Assembly (NCBI GenBank): GCA_032622095.1
Contig: CP136063.1
Coordinates: 86,343,980 to 86,407,979, forward strand
Source: Siphonodentalium dalli
Taxonomy: Eukaryota > Mollusca > Scaphopoda > Gadilida > Siphonodentaliidae
DNA length: 64,000 nt
Direction: 5' to 3'
Below are positions 1 to 11,490 of this stretch, in pieces (position 1 is the first letter of the stretch; the number at the start of each line of letters is the position of its first letter). The notes beneath the pieces were generated by a model. That model saw only the letters and a list, made by a program, of their open reading frames with translations, did no database searches and was not told the DNA's origin. The position numbers and the translations under genes were made by a program.

Positions 1-587
1 ACTTTTAAATTATTAAATTTTAAGATAGCCTATTAACCTGAGCGTTTACAGAATACATCTTCGACTCAAATTACTTATGTTTCTATATAGTATCGATTAT
101 AGATCGTTGTTATCACCGGAAATTTATTGAAAATGGCGTACAGTACCCCTTTAAACATTTCATAATATTTTTATTATTTTAAGTAACAAGTCAAGTAATG
201 TTATTTCTAGGAAGCGAGAGAAGATTATTTTTCTTTATAGAAGAAAATATGTTTTGACAGTGTAAACTTTTACAGTTTGCTGATTTTCTTTCAGAGAGGA
301 TCAACGAGATATCTTTATTATCTCCAAGTATAGGAGAGATCAATATACATGACATATAATTACGGTTGGATTAAAGTGGGCTCCCCTGGCCAGTGTGGTG
401 GGCCGTTATGTACAAGTATGGAGAGGTGTTGAAAACCACGAGAGTGAAGCATATATGCACTTGAATGTTCACTACAGCTTTTGTTGCAGGAAAATCTGAT
501 TTGTCCAATACTAGTATATATGAAAGTTAGTCGTTACAACATGCGTGGGTGTTGAGAAGATAATTACAATGGACGTGAGACGGGTTG
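1..587. other. No gene seen; probable LINE-A 3' UTR and flank
   Basis: AT-rich DNA with no supported reading frame. LINE-A is on the minus strand and its coding frame stops at about 588, so part of this stretch should be its 3' untranslated region. I could not place its exact 3' end or a target-site duplication. Confidence 0.5.
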
Positions 588-3500
588 CTAAACCCCATTC
601 CTGATCATTGTGCTGAGAACGTACAGGTACTTCGCAGAATATAGTACTAGTTCCTTGAGGCAGTGATGGGATATGTGTTCTGTTAGGGTTTCCAGAGAAC
701 TTCGGAGGAGGGTTGCTACCAAGTCATCTTTGGCTAACGACGAAAGGTAAAAATATTCGGGTATGCCGAAACGGGAGATAATCCCTTCCCAAAAAGAGTT
801 TCTGATGATGAGAGCGTCTGGAGAAGAGCATACGAACAGGGCGTGGTCGATTTAGATCGAGTACATTTCGCTGCAGAGATGACACACTAAATTGTTGGTA
901 TAAGTTGTCCTGTTGAGAACAGTACTAAGTTTTCGATGTATTTCGACATGTAAGCATTTCCATGGAGAAGTTTCCAGACTGACCAGTTTGATAGGGGATT
1001 ATGGTGAACTTTCCACAGAATTCGCAAGGATGGATCGGACGAAACTTTGGTCTGCCACGAGGAAATGAACGTTCCCCTGACAGCTACCTTCAAAAGAGTT
1101 ATCCACGATGACAGTTTTGGGTAGACCCCATGGTCCAGGTAGTCGTTCAAATAGTCCAAAAGGTCGTATTTGGCTAATATGGAGAACCTTTCCTGGACAA
1201 AACCACTGGAGCGATTGTATAGTCTGTACAGGTGTGCTTTCAGGAGAAACAGACGTAATAGTAATTGATGGTCGAACGATAGATGGATAAGACGTCCCAG
1301 GAAGCAAAGTTTTTGGATATGCAGTTGATATTCAATTGGTAGAAATCCAAGAAGACCTAGCGATAGCCTAGTTGACGCTCGTTTAGGGAGGGATTGTGCG
1401 TATTTGCGCAAGTTCTGGCGGCTTTGTTCATAATGGTGATGGCGGAACTTTGATCAAAAGGAACCACCTCGACACCGTAAAGAGCTCTCGGTAGAACAAC
1501 AGTTTTGAGGACATTTTTCATGGTGATGGGTGCAGTGGATTTCATAAGTTTGTTACCCATGATATTGAAAAAGTTATTCCTCATTTTTGTCGACACAGAC
1601 GAGGCGGAATTGACCTGCTTAACAAACTTGTCCGGAATTAAACCAAGATGGGCACATTCTGTAACTTCCTGAACAGTTTGATTGCCCAACCTCCATATCC
1701 TTCCCGAGCGGTCATATGAGTTTTTATTCTCGTTGAATACAACGATTTTGCTCTTCGCCTGCTATATTGCACACATATGTTCAACAAGGAGTCGAGACCG
1801 GATTTCGATAGCGACATAAGGGCGATGTCGTCGGCAGTAGTAGGAGCGCCACATGGGATATTACTGATGCTTAGTCCGTATGGAGAAGTTGCTAGATCGT
1901 TAAGTAGGTCTTCTGTGAAGACGAGATAGCAGAGAGGCGACAGAACGCTACCTTGTCGAGTAGATTGCAGTATTTTGAAACTTTGCGACATGCGGCCGTC
2001 ATATAGTACTTTGCTAGTCACATCCGAAAGGATGTTCTCCAACAAACTGACAAGGTATGGCGAAAATTCGAGCTGAATGAATTTGTATAGCAGGCCAGTG
2101 TGCCATACTTTGTCAAAGGCTTTCTTGGAGTCAAGGAATGCAACATATAAATTGGAGTTATTGTCTTTGGCATATGATACAGATTCCGTGAGCATGAATG
2201 ACGTCATCGAACAGCTGATACCTTTCTGAAAACCTATCTGTTGTGCATTCGGAAATCGTTTCATTTGGTGACTTTGAAGAAGGCGGCTCAACAGAATGGA
2301 TTCGAATAGTTTGTATATAACCGATAGAAGTGTTATGGAACGGTAACTATCAGGAGAAGTCGGTGGTTTAGGCGGTCCTTTGTATAACGAAATGACTATT
2401 CCTTCTTTCACCGTTGGTGGAATCCACCCCATGCGGAATATACCGTCATATAGTCTTTTGATGCATGCAATGAAGGAAGTCGGAGCGTGCAACAAATGTT
2501 CATTCGATAAGTCATCTTCTCCACCCGCTTTGTTCTTTTTAAGTTTCCTCACACGAAGAACGATTTCGGTGAGCTCGACTGGTTGACATTGCGGGCAGTT
2601 CGGTTGCAAGGGATCTTTAGCAAGGGAAACATAGCTATCAACTTCTCTGGTAACGTGGTCCTCAAACTCTGGCTCATAGTGGGGTGGTGGATTGAACAAT
2701 TCTCTGAAGTACTCAGACCAGCCAGAAAGTGTTTCATCCGCGTCACGTTTCAGAGACCCGTTGAATTCCATAACCGATCCGATTTGAGAGACATGTGAAC
2801 GGTTTCGGTTGATAGACCGCCAGAAGGACATTTGGTTGGAGGCAGAGTCGCAATCAAGTTTGTTTTGTTGATTGGATAGGTACGCATTGAACGCAGAGTG
2901 GTGAGCTTTCCTAAAAGTCCTTTTAGCGTCTTTATACTGAACAAACGTGGAGGAGGTAAATACTCGTGGTCGACCAGCAAGCGACCACAATTTGTATTTT
3001 GACTTGCAATCAGAGCTCAGTCTGCTGAGTTGTTTATTCCAGAATGGTTTCAAGTGTGCGTGGTAGGACATTGGAGGGATAGTCTTTTCTGCGCTAGCAA
3101 TTAAAATGTCGGCACAATTGCGATAATATGAATCAAGGTCATTTTTGTCGTTTATCTCTTTGGTCAGTAACGGTTTGCACAGGGAAGTTAGATCGTCTTG
3201 ATAAGACTTCATGTATTCACATTTCCAGCGATATTTTTTCCTCGTGTAATTTGACGGTGGTTTTAGTATAGGAGCTACATCTATACAACATAACACAGGT
3301 CTGTGGTTTGAACTATTAGTTGCTGCATCTTCAGTGACATTAGTTTTAGATACACATTTAACCATCATGTCGGAGATGACAATGTGATCGAGCAGCGAAG
3401 GAGTCGCGCCGTCATAGTAAGGGACGTATGAGAAGTCACTGCCAGTACAGGATGATAATGTAGTGAGTGCTGTCAGGTTGTGCTGTTCGAAGAAAGCATC

Positions 3501-4022
3501 TAATGCTCTAGCACGTGGACACGTTAAGCTTGAAAGTGTCGTGCTATAGTTTTTCCCCAAATTCCCATTAATATCATAGGACCATTCCAGGCGTGAGGTA
3601 ATGTCAGCTAAATCTGATAAACAGTCGAGAAAATAAGAAATGTCGTGATTGGCACCGGGTAGATATACTTGGATCACGGAGAGAAATGAACTAGTATTCA
3701 TCTTGATCTGCAGAGAGATCATTCTATCATTTGGAGATTCAATCTCGATACACTGGATACTTTTGTGGACAAGGATAGCTATTCCGTCTTTCAAAAGACA
3801 ACCTCCATTCGCAGTTCGAATCGAACGACCCGGTTTCGCAATGTAAATGTAATCATGTGAGAGAATTCCGAAGGACGACAGTGAAAATTCGTCGAGCCAA
3901 TGTTCAGAAATGCCGACGATCTGGAAATAGTCCGATGCCAGCATATCACTTAAATGGGAAGCACTCCCCTTGAAACCTGTCATGTTCCAGGTGCATATAT
4001 TCAGCTTATTTGTAATAGCCAT
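588..4022 (-). pseudogene. LINE-A ORF2: endonuclease-reverse transcriptase, broken
   Basis: ORF2 nicks target DNA and reverse-transcribes the element RNA. I place the start at the ATG at 4022-4020, just upstream of the endonuclease motif CTWNMTG; an upstream open stretch to 4124 is probably not translated. Endonuclease motifs visible: WN near residue 12, SEHW, LLDHI and SNHRPV. The usual GDxN box reads YDINGN, which suggests a lost residue. RT motifs include AFLDSKKAFDKVW (block A), SRQG-type TRQGSVLSP and TADDIAL, where YADD is usual. The natural frame is lost near 1760, resumes at about 1689-1357, shifts again near 1390 and continues to 887. A CxxC...H...C cysteine motif appears in yet another frame at about 880-820 with an in-frame TAA at 852-854. 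The frame ends at 588-590. Confidence 0.85.
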
Positions 4023-4985
4023 TGTTTGTTGAGCTGGGAGCTTCTGAGTACCAAGCCCTGTAGTAGACGCCTGCGGGCCAGAAACGATTGTCAAATAGTG
4101 GGATGCTTTCGTCTTTGGATACATTTAAACGAGCACTCCCAATTCTGGAACTAGCCATGAGCTTCAAGAACGTTGGCTTGATACCTCTTTCAGAGAGAAA
4201 GTGAGCGAGGCCATTCTCTGTAGAACTTTCATCGATACCGCCTACGAAAAGACGCACTGTTCTTGTCCGGTGGACGACTGCGAATACATTTCGGTCATTA
4301 TCTGAACGAGGATTCTTGTCGGAAATACGTGCGGATTTGCGACTGGGGTTCCTCTTTAATGCCGCAGGACGTCTGTCGTTCCGTATTAGAGTTTTAATTT
4401 GCATCGGTGCGCTCAGAGCATCGGCATAAGAATCAGGCGGACCGTCAGTGTTCACATGCTCAGCATGTTGTCGAGGAGGGGGTCTTTGTGTATAGGGTAA
4501 TCCCTACTACGTTCGCCATGTGTTGACAAATTATGAGCAGGATCGTCACTGTCCACGGATGTTCGTTGTATATCGCTATAGTTGTCGATGAACTTGAATA
4601 TTTCTGACAGATGTTTGCCAGCCTCTGGTTCGGTTGTTACTTCAATGGGAGCAGGTTTTATACGAACCGGGGTGCGTTTAGAGTGGGAGTAATCATCGCT
4701 GTTGATCGAGAGATTTACTTCACAAATATTCAGATTTGCACTGTTATTCGACGTATTGAGCTTCGAGTCTATAGGTACAGATGTGTCAGCATCAACATGA
4801 AGATTCGCCTGTTTGTTAGAGTCACATTTTGTGTTCACGTTGGCTGTTACAGGAGAAACCGAGTTGTACACACGTTCACTTGAGTTCTCGGGGGATGTGG
4901 ATGGCCCACTGACAGAGCAACTCCGCTTCGCGTGTGATTCGAATGGAGAACCAGTTTCAATGCGTGACCATTGACTTCCAAACAA
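4006..4985 (-). pseudogene. LINE-A ORF1 (RNA-binding/gag-like), two overlapping frames
   Basis: ORF1 proteins of non-LTR elements bind the element RNA and chaperone it for target-primed reverse transcription. The first frame (4985-4452) is a low-complexity Ser/Asn/Thr-rich region with no ATG at its beginning. It stops at a TGA at 4452-4454. The second frame (4455-4006), offset by one base, starts with a GTG, is basic at first, and then carries a motif of the type LFVGGI...SSTENGL...FLSERGI, with GSARLNV and a later W. That arrangement matches the RRM-like domain of CR1/L2-type ORF1. The frame change at 4452-4455 is most simply a decay lesion, though a frameshift signal cannot be excluded. The second frame ends at 4006 and overlaps the ORF2 start by 17 nt. 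Confidence 0.7.
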
Positions 4986-5177
4986 CTGAAGAGGTGTGTG
5001 CGACAGGACTATGATGCATATCTACGCGAGAAGAGTGACAAAGAATTCGAGAAACGGGAAAAGGAATTGGAGCTAGAAAGGGAGGGTTTGGCTATACAAA
5101 GGGCGAACGTAGAAGCCAGGAACAACATGGACGAGAAGCTTACGGATTTACTGATGAATTTAATTCAAAAAACATGA
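4986..5177 (+). pseudogene. C-terminal coiled-coil gene fragment next to LINE-A
   Basis: This open plus-strand stretch encodes a charged helix rich in Glu, Lys and Arg (for example EKREKELELEREG), followed by a short tail ending DLLMNLIQKT and TGA at 5175-5177. Its composition is clearly coding-like and differs from the AT-rich flank. It resembles the C-terminal helices of Myb/SANT-like proteins carried by Harbinger transposons and of many uncharacterised invertebrate proteins, but the family cannot be fixed from about 60 residues. Its N-terminal part is missing at the LINE-A junction. Any start codon before 4986 is doubtful. It is either an exon end or a transposon relic. Confidence 0.45.
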
Positions 5178-5420
5178 AACTTCAATTACAATGATAATAG
5201 GTTATACTATAGCCAGCTAGTACATCAACAGATATCGAATGTCAACACAAGTAACATATACGACAATGTGCTGATGGGATGCACATGCAGGGAATCTCGT
5301 GGATCGTATATCACCATGGCGAACTGACTGGCGTTTACTCAGCGATCAAATTGCATATTAACCCTTCCTTTACTTATACTTATTACTTATATTATGGATT
5401 TTCCATCAATTATAAATGTA

Positions 5421-5637
5421 CAGTAATGCCCTAATTAAGTAATCGACACTTTAACTACAGCAGAATTATGGATAACTTTTCAGGATTTAGTCGGAAATAT
5501 GGCTTGTTGCCATTCATCGGAAAGCTCTCGGGGAGAGCTTTCCGGTGAATGGCAACAAGCCATATTTCCGACTAAATCCTGAAAAGTTACCCATAATTCT
5601 GCTGTAGTTAAAGAGTCGATTACTTTGGGCATTACTG
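5421..5637. mobile_element. MITE family P, copy 1 (TA target, CAGTAATGCCC ends)
   Basis: A near-perfect 217-bp hairpin: the two halves are inverted copies beginning CAGTAATGCCC and meeting at an AGCTCTCGGGGAGAGCT centre. TA flanks both ends, as expected for Tc1/mariner-type insertion. There is no coding capacity. Other copies are at 14381, 14556, 14727, 60080, 61294 and 62632. Confidence 0.9.
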
Positions 5638-5859
5638 TATACACTGGAATGGTATATTGTCTTCGTGATTTCATTTCTGACCATGTATGAAATACTTCAG
5701 GAAGCCCTTTGTTTGGCTAATATTGTTGTCAAATTGGAGTCAATAGCCTTACTCAGTGTTATAATCGAGTATAAATTCGAAACTCATTCACCCCAGCAAT
5801 ATAATAAGACGATTGTGACATATTAAGCCGCGAAAAAAACACCGTCATTATCATTATCA

Positions 5860-6540
5860 TTCATAATTCTTGTTCCGGACACTCGACGGGACAGTCGCAT
5901 TAGTGCTGGCAGCGCTAATCCGTTGAGTGACCGTGAGTTTTATGTCGGGCTTGGCTGGACATGGATAGCTTAATCCCCAGCCAAGTTCGCAACGTGCTGA
6001 GCGATTTCCACTCGGCTCATTGTGTGCGTTGGAACATCCATGCACATGATGGCCGGGTGGACGTGGTTTTGGAGTATCGAGTCGCCCCGGCTCGATATGG
6101 CCGACCGGGGTCCATCGGTCCGGGGCTGGCCAGACCACCACAGATGTGACCAAGATAAAGAAGACAAAGAAGAAGACCCCATCACGTCGCCGCAGGGACG
6201 CCGACAGGAAGGCCAGGTGGAGACAGGGGAGAACTGAGACACGCCCAGTCCCCCCCCCCACCTGGCCTCGGAGCAAGAACATCAGCCCACTGTCGATGCG
6301 TCAGCTACCACCACCAGCGGAAACGACACGGACGTCGATGTCACCCCGGCTGTCCCTGCCGCCGACTTTGTGGTGAGGATGGAATCCTTACCACCACTTC
6401 CAGCGTCTCCTGACCCGGATGCAGCGGAGGATTTTAATCCACCGACACCGAGACATCCGACTGCATCGCGGAAGAGGAGCAGGAATCACCACCCCCTGCT
6501 CCTGTCGAAGATGGGGAATCAGTATTTGAAAGGTGTAATT
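5860..6540 (+). pseudogene. GC-rich ORF1/gag-like retroelement relic
   Basis: This island is much richer in GC than its surroundings and reads as coding in shifting plus-strand frames. One frame (about 5961-6146) gives VRNVLSDFHSAHCVRWNIHA followed by a hydrophobic strand. After a frameshift, the next (from about 6149) gives a strongly basic block, TKIKKTKKKTPSRRRRDADR, then a proline-rich stretch. A short folded segment followed by a K-K-x-PS-x-RRRD block and a Pro-rich tail is typical of the first ORF of some invertebrate retroelements. No polymerase is attached. A host gene fragment is possible. Confidence 0.35.
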
Positions 6541-7590
6541 TCCATCAATTGTTGTCGATTTCGGAACTGCATGGTTGTATCGAAGACTATACGACCATGC
6601 TTCTGTGTGCCCCCCCCCCCCCCAACAACCAACCATCTATGTTGCAGAATTCCCATCTTATTATAACTAAATTGTCGTGAACCAATAGCAAACTTTATAT
6701 TTAAACAAACTCTAAAATATTACGTACGTTTAAACCAGATTTGATTTTTCTGCAGGATCAACAGATGCAGGTCGAACAATTAAAAGAATTTTAAACCCTA
6801 ATAATGCAAAAGATACGAAGTTGGTATGTGAATTCATAAAAGCATGCATGGAGTAAGATAACCTACTCCTCAATACCATCAATTCAAGGAAAAACACTTC
6901 TTTTCTTTTTTCTTCAAAAAAAACCATACATATACATGTAACAATTGTACTTTTTGTTTTGTTTTTGTAATAAATGTTTGTTTATGTTATAGCAGAAACC
7001 AAAATTCATTGGTATTGCTGAATAAAAACTTGAAACTTAAAACTAAAGTAAATATCGCATGTATATGTGCGCGAATCTATGTCTGGCGGCATCAACGAAT
7101 TAGTTTTTTAATGGAACAGTCTCGCTCCGCAGAAACCAGCCATAGAACTTAAACCTGTAAATTTTGTATTGCTTTTGTGTATAGAGTGGTCTATAGTTTA
7201 CATGTATGTCAAAGTATGATCCTGCCTAATGTCATGTGACAAATAAAACTATAGGCTTAAATTTCTGCAATCAGAATTTTGATAATTCCATAAATGATTC
7301 ATGTCATTGGTCACATGAACATTCCATTTGAAAATTAAATTTGCTGAAAAATAGAAGAATATAATAGATAAAAAATAACCTTGTCTTTTGTCTATGTTTA
7401 TCGCGCACCCCTAAATCAATTCCAGCTGTTGGGATTCGTTTAGAAGAACTATAAACAAACTCTTTCTCCGCAATAAAGTTATAAATAAAATTTTGGATTT
7501 GCCATATCTTCAACTTTTCTCAACCGATTTGCAAAATTCTTTCAGGAGGAATATTCAACCGATACGTGACAGTTAAAATAATTATCATCG
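6541..7590. other. No gene seen
   Basis: Mostly AT-rich non-coding sequence with a 13-base C run near 6610 and poly(T)/poly(A) stretches. The open frames present are short and have no family resemblance. I see no supported feature. Confidence 0.5.
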
Positions 7591-7599
7591 GATCAAAAA

Positions 7600-9150
7600 C
7601 AAAATGTGGCCATTGTTTGACAGCCCCTCCCCTGATCACGCCCTTGGAGCACTATCGACCAAACTTGGCCGATATGTTCGCCTCAGGATTTTTAACAAAA
7701 CCGGATATGAAACACCGACATACATTTATTCATTTTGAATGAGATACATCAGCTTGAAGACTCTCTAGCCCAAAATTTCAATGTTAAAGGTAAAAATGTT
7801 GTTTATCATCCAATTCAAGATCTTTTCCGAATGACTCGCCATCTCTTAGAGACTTTATATTCTGATTTTGGTGATCATCGAAACAAAAATAATGTGTGTA
7901 CCTTTTTGACACCCCTACCCTGATCATGTCCCTGAAGTCTTGAAGGAGATGCGGCTTCAAGATAGTCTAGCCCAAAATTTCAATGTTATTGGTCACATAA
8001 CTCTGGAGTGTATTATCTGATTCAAGAAATGTGTCCATATCTATATCCTCCGTCTCTTAGAAACTTTATATTCTGAGTTTGATGATCATCTTAGCAAAAG
8101 CAAAAATTGGCACCTTTTTGCACACTCCCCTGACCACGTCCCTAATGTTACATCGACCAGACTTGGCCCATATATTCTCCTCAGTATTCTTATCAAAACA
8201 ACACATGAAAATTATTCGTTTTGAAGGAGGTGTGGCTTCAAGACACTCTAGCCCAAAATTCGATGTTTAAAGGTACGGTTGGCCTTGGCGTTGGGTATCC
8301 TGTGAAAATATTTCCACCCGTCAAAAACCGCCACAAACAGAAAGAACAACAAAATGTAGACAGACTTTGTCCGTATACAAATAAGAAATATCGCATAAAC
8401 AGTATGTTATTGTCATATATTTGACCATTGTTATGTAAACAAAAGCATAAAAAGTAACTTTTCTGGTGTTTGTTTATATTATGATGGTAAACATAAAGAG
8501 CGTTCTTTGTTGGTGAATTCCTTATATGGAACGAACAAAGAGCGTTTATGCCATTTGTGTGTTATTAGCCAGCAGCATTGTGCTGTCTTCTGTAACACAA
8601 TCAGGCTCTTGCTTAGGTAAAATATAGTAAATCTTTATGATAACATGATGTTTACGCGATGGTCATGGTATATATGAACGAAACTGTATGCGTTTTAATG
8701 TTTTTCTGTTTACGGTGATTGGAACAAATATGAATATTTTCGACAAATAAGGCCGCACGTGCCTTTAAGGCCACCTAACTGGTATTTATCACCCGATTAA
8801 AAAAAAAATTCCGAATGTACAATAGCTGTCTCATAGAGACATTATATTCTGAGTTTGGTAATGATTGTAGGAAAAAAAGTTGGCACCTTTTTGACACCCT
8901 CCCCTGATCATGTCGCTGAAGATACATCAGTATTCTTAACAAAACACCTTATTAAATACCGACATACATGCATTCGTTTTGAAGGAGATGCGGCTTCAAG
9001 ACACTAGCCCATAAATTCAAACTTTAACGTCACATAACTCTGATATTTATCAATAGATTCAAGACATTTTTGCCACTCTGTAATTGCCACATCTTAGAGA
9101 CTATATATTCTGAGTTTGGTGCAAATCGATGCAAAAAACGAAATTTGAAG
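7600..9150. repeat. Degenerate long tandem repeat, about four units
   Basis: A block beginning TTTTGAAGGAGATGCGGC and continuing with TCTAGCCCAAAATTTCAAT recurs near 7732, 7937, 8218 and 8977. It is followed each time by variants of CTTAGAGACTTTATATTCTG and by CCCCTGATCACGTCC. Unit lengths vary from about 200 to 280 bp. The array is interrupted between about 8275 and 8790, where the candidate signal-peptide exon sits. Confidence 0.75.
8526..8616 (+). CDS. Candidate first exon of a secreted protein (signal peptide)
   Basis: From the ATG at 8526, the frame encodes about 30 residues: a short polar start (MERTKS), a hydrophobic core (VYAICVLLASSIVLSS) and a small-residue region (VTQSGSCLG) that would suit signal-peptidase cleavage. 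A GTAAAA donor follows at 8617, leaving phase 1, the usual phase for introns after signal-peptide exons. Read through, the frame stops within a few codons. No downstream exon could be matched, so the gene is incomplete or spurious. The sequence lies in a break in a degenerate tandem array, which lowers confidence. I do not recognise the protein. Confidence 0.35.
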
Positions 9151-9159
9151 AAAAAAAAT

Positions 9160-10440
9160 TATGCATAGGGCATAGAGAGATGTATCTATGGTCCAAATTC
9201 CGAGTTTCTGCTGCTCATACTGTTCGAGATACGGCAACCCTCATTTTTGCACATAAAGGGATGTAAATCTGTAAGTAAAGCGCGGACAAAATCTTATATA
9301 ACCTATTATGCTATAACTATTTTAAGTACATGTGCATACGAAATTCCAGCTCCCTAGATCTTGTACTTCCTGAGATATAGGCGTTCCATAATTGCTAAGA
9401 ATACGAAATAATAATAAATAGAGGTCTGATGTGATTCCATGAAATCAAATATACTTCCATGGTATCGACAGCCAATGGGTGTACTGTATGTAAAGGTGTG
9501 TGTTCCACTCCATGTCAAGTAACTATAGTGCTTCTTGATCTGCTGTTAGACTTGAACTGACATTTCGAATGAAGATATGTTGCATGGTTTTATGTCATAT
9601 ATGTTTCTAACTAGCATGGTAGTACTCGATGGTGTTCCCAACCAACTGAGCAATCCTTGACCCCAGCCAAACGTTTAGTTCGATATGAATACAGTTTAGG
9701 GACAATTACCACCCTCCCCTGGTCGCCCAAATCCTGTTCAATGGTCACGAAATTTGATTCTATCGTAATCTGGGGCAAAATGGTATAAACATATTAAGGG
9801 ACCATAACTATGGTATTTCGAAATTGTTTTGAAAATTCTTTCAGTTTATGATTCAGTATATTTGAGTAGTGTCAATGGTGAAGGAAAGACCACGCAATTT
9901 GTTAATTCAAGTGATGTGAAACACTCCGGTAGGGTGATCAAATAGAAATTGAGAATAATCTTGCTCAAAAGAGTTATTTGTTATGAATATCAATCCAAAT
10001 TGACGATACACATCGTCATTCTTATATATTAATTAAATGCAATGACTCTCGGTGGCGAAATCATTTGTGTTAATTTATCGTCCCGAATCGAGATGTAAAT
10101 ATTTACAATTGGGCTTATTTCAGACGATGTTTTCTATGGAGTGGTATGGTCGATTTCTTAGAAATTTTCGGCGATGTTAGTAGAATGCTACATTCCCCAT
10201 GTTGGCATAGTACCTGAGTACAAACTTATCAATTTCACGCACCCGAACAAGTCCATAATATGTCTTTAATAATATATGTATTTCAGTACATCATCGAATG
10301 GTCGGCGTGTATCTGAACATTTCCAGAAAACTAGGACTCTTTCTTTACTTGTGTTATTTGTGTTATGCTCATTCCCACGAAAATTCCTCCAGATAACTAA
10401 CATACCATTCCAATGTACTCTTTTATAACTGAGTGACGAA
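9160..10440. other. No gene seen
   Basis: AT-rich sequence without supported coding potential. Its right edge (10380-10460) contains a fragment ending TTTAGTATAGAAAGGG, the end of a TTAA-type MITE family also seen near 53690, 60857 and 61810. Confidence 0.5.
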
Positions 10441-10455
10441 TCCATTTAGTATAGA

Positions 10456-10584
10456 AAGGGCTAAATCACAGAAAGGCTCGTGTGTGTGTACCACGAAAAC
10501 GGACATTACTCAAGGAACACAAAGGGTTAAATCACAGAAAGGCTCGTGTGTGTACCACGAAAACGGACATTATTCAAGGAATAC
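10456..10584. repeat. Two-copy 64-bp tandem duplication
   Basis: The block GGCTAAATCACAGAAAGGCT...GGACATTACTCAAGGAACAC is followed at once by a second copy with few changes. It lies directly downstream of the terminal exon of the minus-strand secreted gene. Confidence 0.85.
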
Positions 10585-10596
10585 AAATTTAATTGT

Positions 10597-10697
10597 TTAC
10601 AACTGATTCCCTTCTCTTCTGCTGGCGAGTTCCTCCGGAGTAAGTTTTATGTCAAGTTCAATTATGTCGTCGGGTTGACCATCCACGTGCATCAATC
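10597..10697 (-). CDS. Exon 2 of candidate secreted protein gene
   Basis: On the minus strand, a pyrimidine-rich tract ending TTTTTTCAG precedes this exon. Taking the single base left by exon 1 (12825-12939), it encodes GLMHVDGQPDDIIELDIKLT, then PEELASRREGNQL and TAA at 10599-10597. The acidic-hydrophobic pattern IIELDIKLTPEE resembles the end of the propeptide of invertebrate astacin metalloproteases, but no protease domain (HExxHxxGxxH) was found downstream. Alternatively, the exon may continue through a GTAAAC donor at 10600 to exons outside the window. If TAA is the true end, the product is a 71-residue secreted peptide. Confidence 0.55.
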
Positions 10698-10794
10698 CTG
10701 AAAAAAGAACAGTGTTATTTATATATTTCTGACGTAACATGAACAAAGTTTCTTCAACATAGCCACCAGAGACCTCTAGCGTTAATTACGGTTT

Positions 10795-11450
10795 TAGTTA
10801 TTATTTTTACATTTAGTTATTTAGTTTTACATTTAGTTATTATTTTTACATTTAGTTATTAGTTTTACAATTTGGATCATTACCGGAAATATTTGTTGAT
10901 TTCGCTGTTAGATATTGATTCGAATACGAAACCTATTGAATTTAAATAGAACGTCATTAATTGTGCATTGGTGATAACTGATATCTATTAAATATAAGAA
11001 TGACAATAAGGTCTATTAGTTTGATAACGATAATCATTGATCGTGGAAATCGTCTATTGGTTTGAAATATGTCTATTGATTAAGAAAATATGACTATTGA
11101 AATGGAATGTACGTTTATTGAATATGCGATAGCTGTACAAATTGTTTGCTATTAGATATTAGTTGAACAATGAATACTATTAAATTAAAATAGAACATTA
11201 ATTCTGCATCGGTAAACATTGATTATGAATCTATATCTATTAAAACGGAATTGTCTCTTATTGAATCCAAGAACGACCATTGGTTTGAAAATGGAGACTA
11301 TTGGTTTGAAATAGATTGCTATTAAAACGGGATAGACTTATACTGAATGTGCGATGCATGTAATTGTTTTCACAAACCACCATTAACTTTTATTTCATGT
11401 AATTCCCGACCGAATAGCCACCCATACAAAACGCCAAAGATTATATATAC
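10795..11450. other. AT-rich intron sequence with TTTAGTTATT runs
   Basis: Within the putative intron of the minus-strand gene. Short direct repeats of TTACATTTAGTTATT occur at 10795-10870. The remainder has many loosely repeated CTATTGAAT/CTATTGGTTTGAA phrases but no coding signal. Confidence 0.5.
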
Positions 11451-11490
11451 AACACTATCAAATAGGTGTTCCCGAGTTAGATGACGATTT

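Larger units (their letters stand above)
588..4985 (-). mobile_element. LINE-A: decayed two-ORF non-LTR retrotransposon
   Basis: Reading leftwards, this contains an ORF1-like protein with an RNA-binding-type domain (about 4985-4006), an apurinic-like endonuclease, a reverse transcriptase and a C-terminal cysteine-rich segment ending near 588. The order is that of CR1/L2/Jockey-type LINEs. Several frameshifts and stops show that the copy is dead. The 5' end abuts a plus-strand coiled-coil coding fragment starting near 4986, so the copy is probably 5'-truncated and landed in or beside that sequence. I could not identify a poly(A) or microsatellite 3' tail or the target duplication. Confidence 0.85.

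Noticed and set aside
10588-10700. Firm assignment to the astacin protease family
   Set aside because: Only a propeptide-like phrase is visible; no HExxHxxGxxH exon was found downstream on the minus strand.
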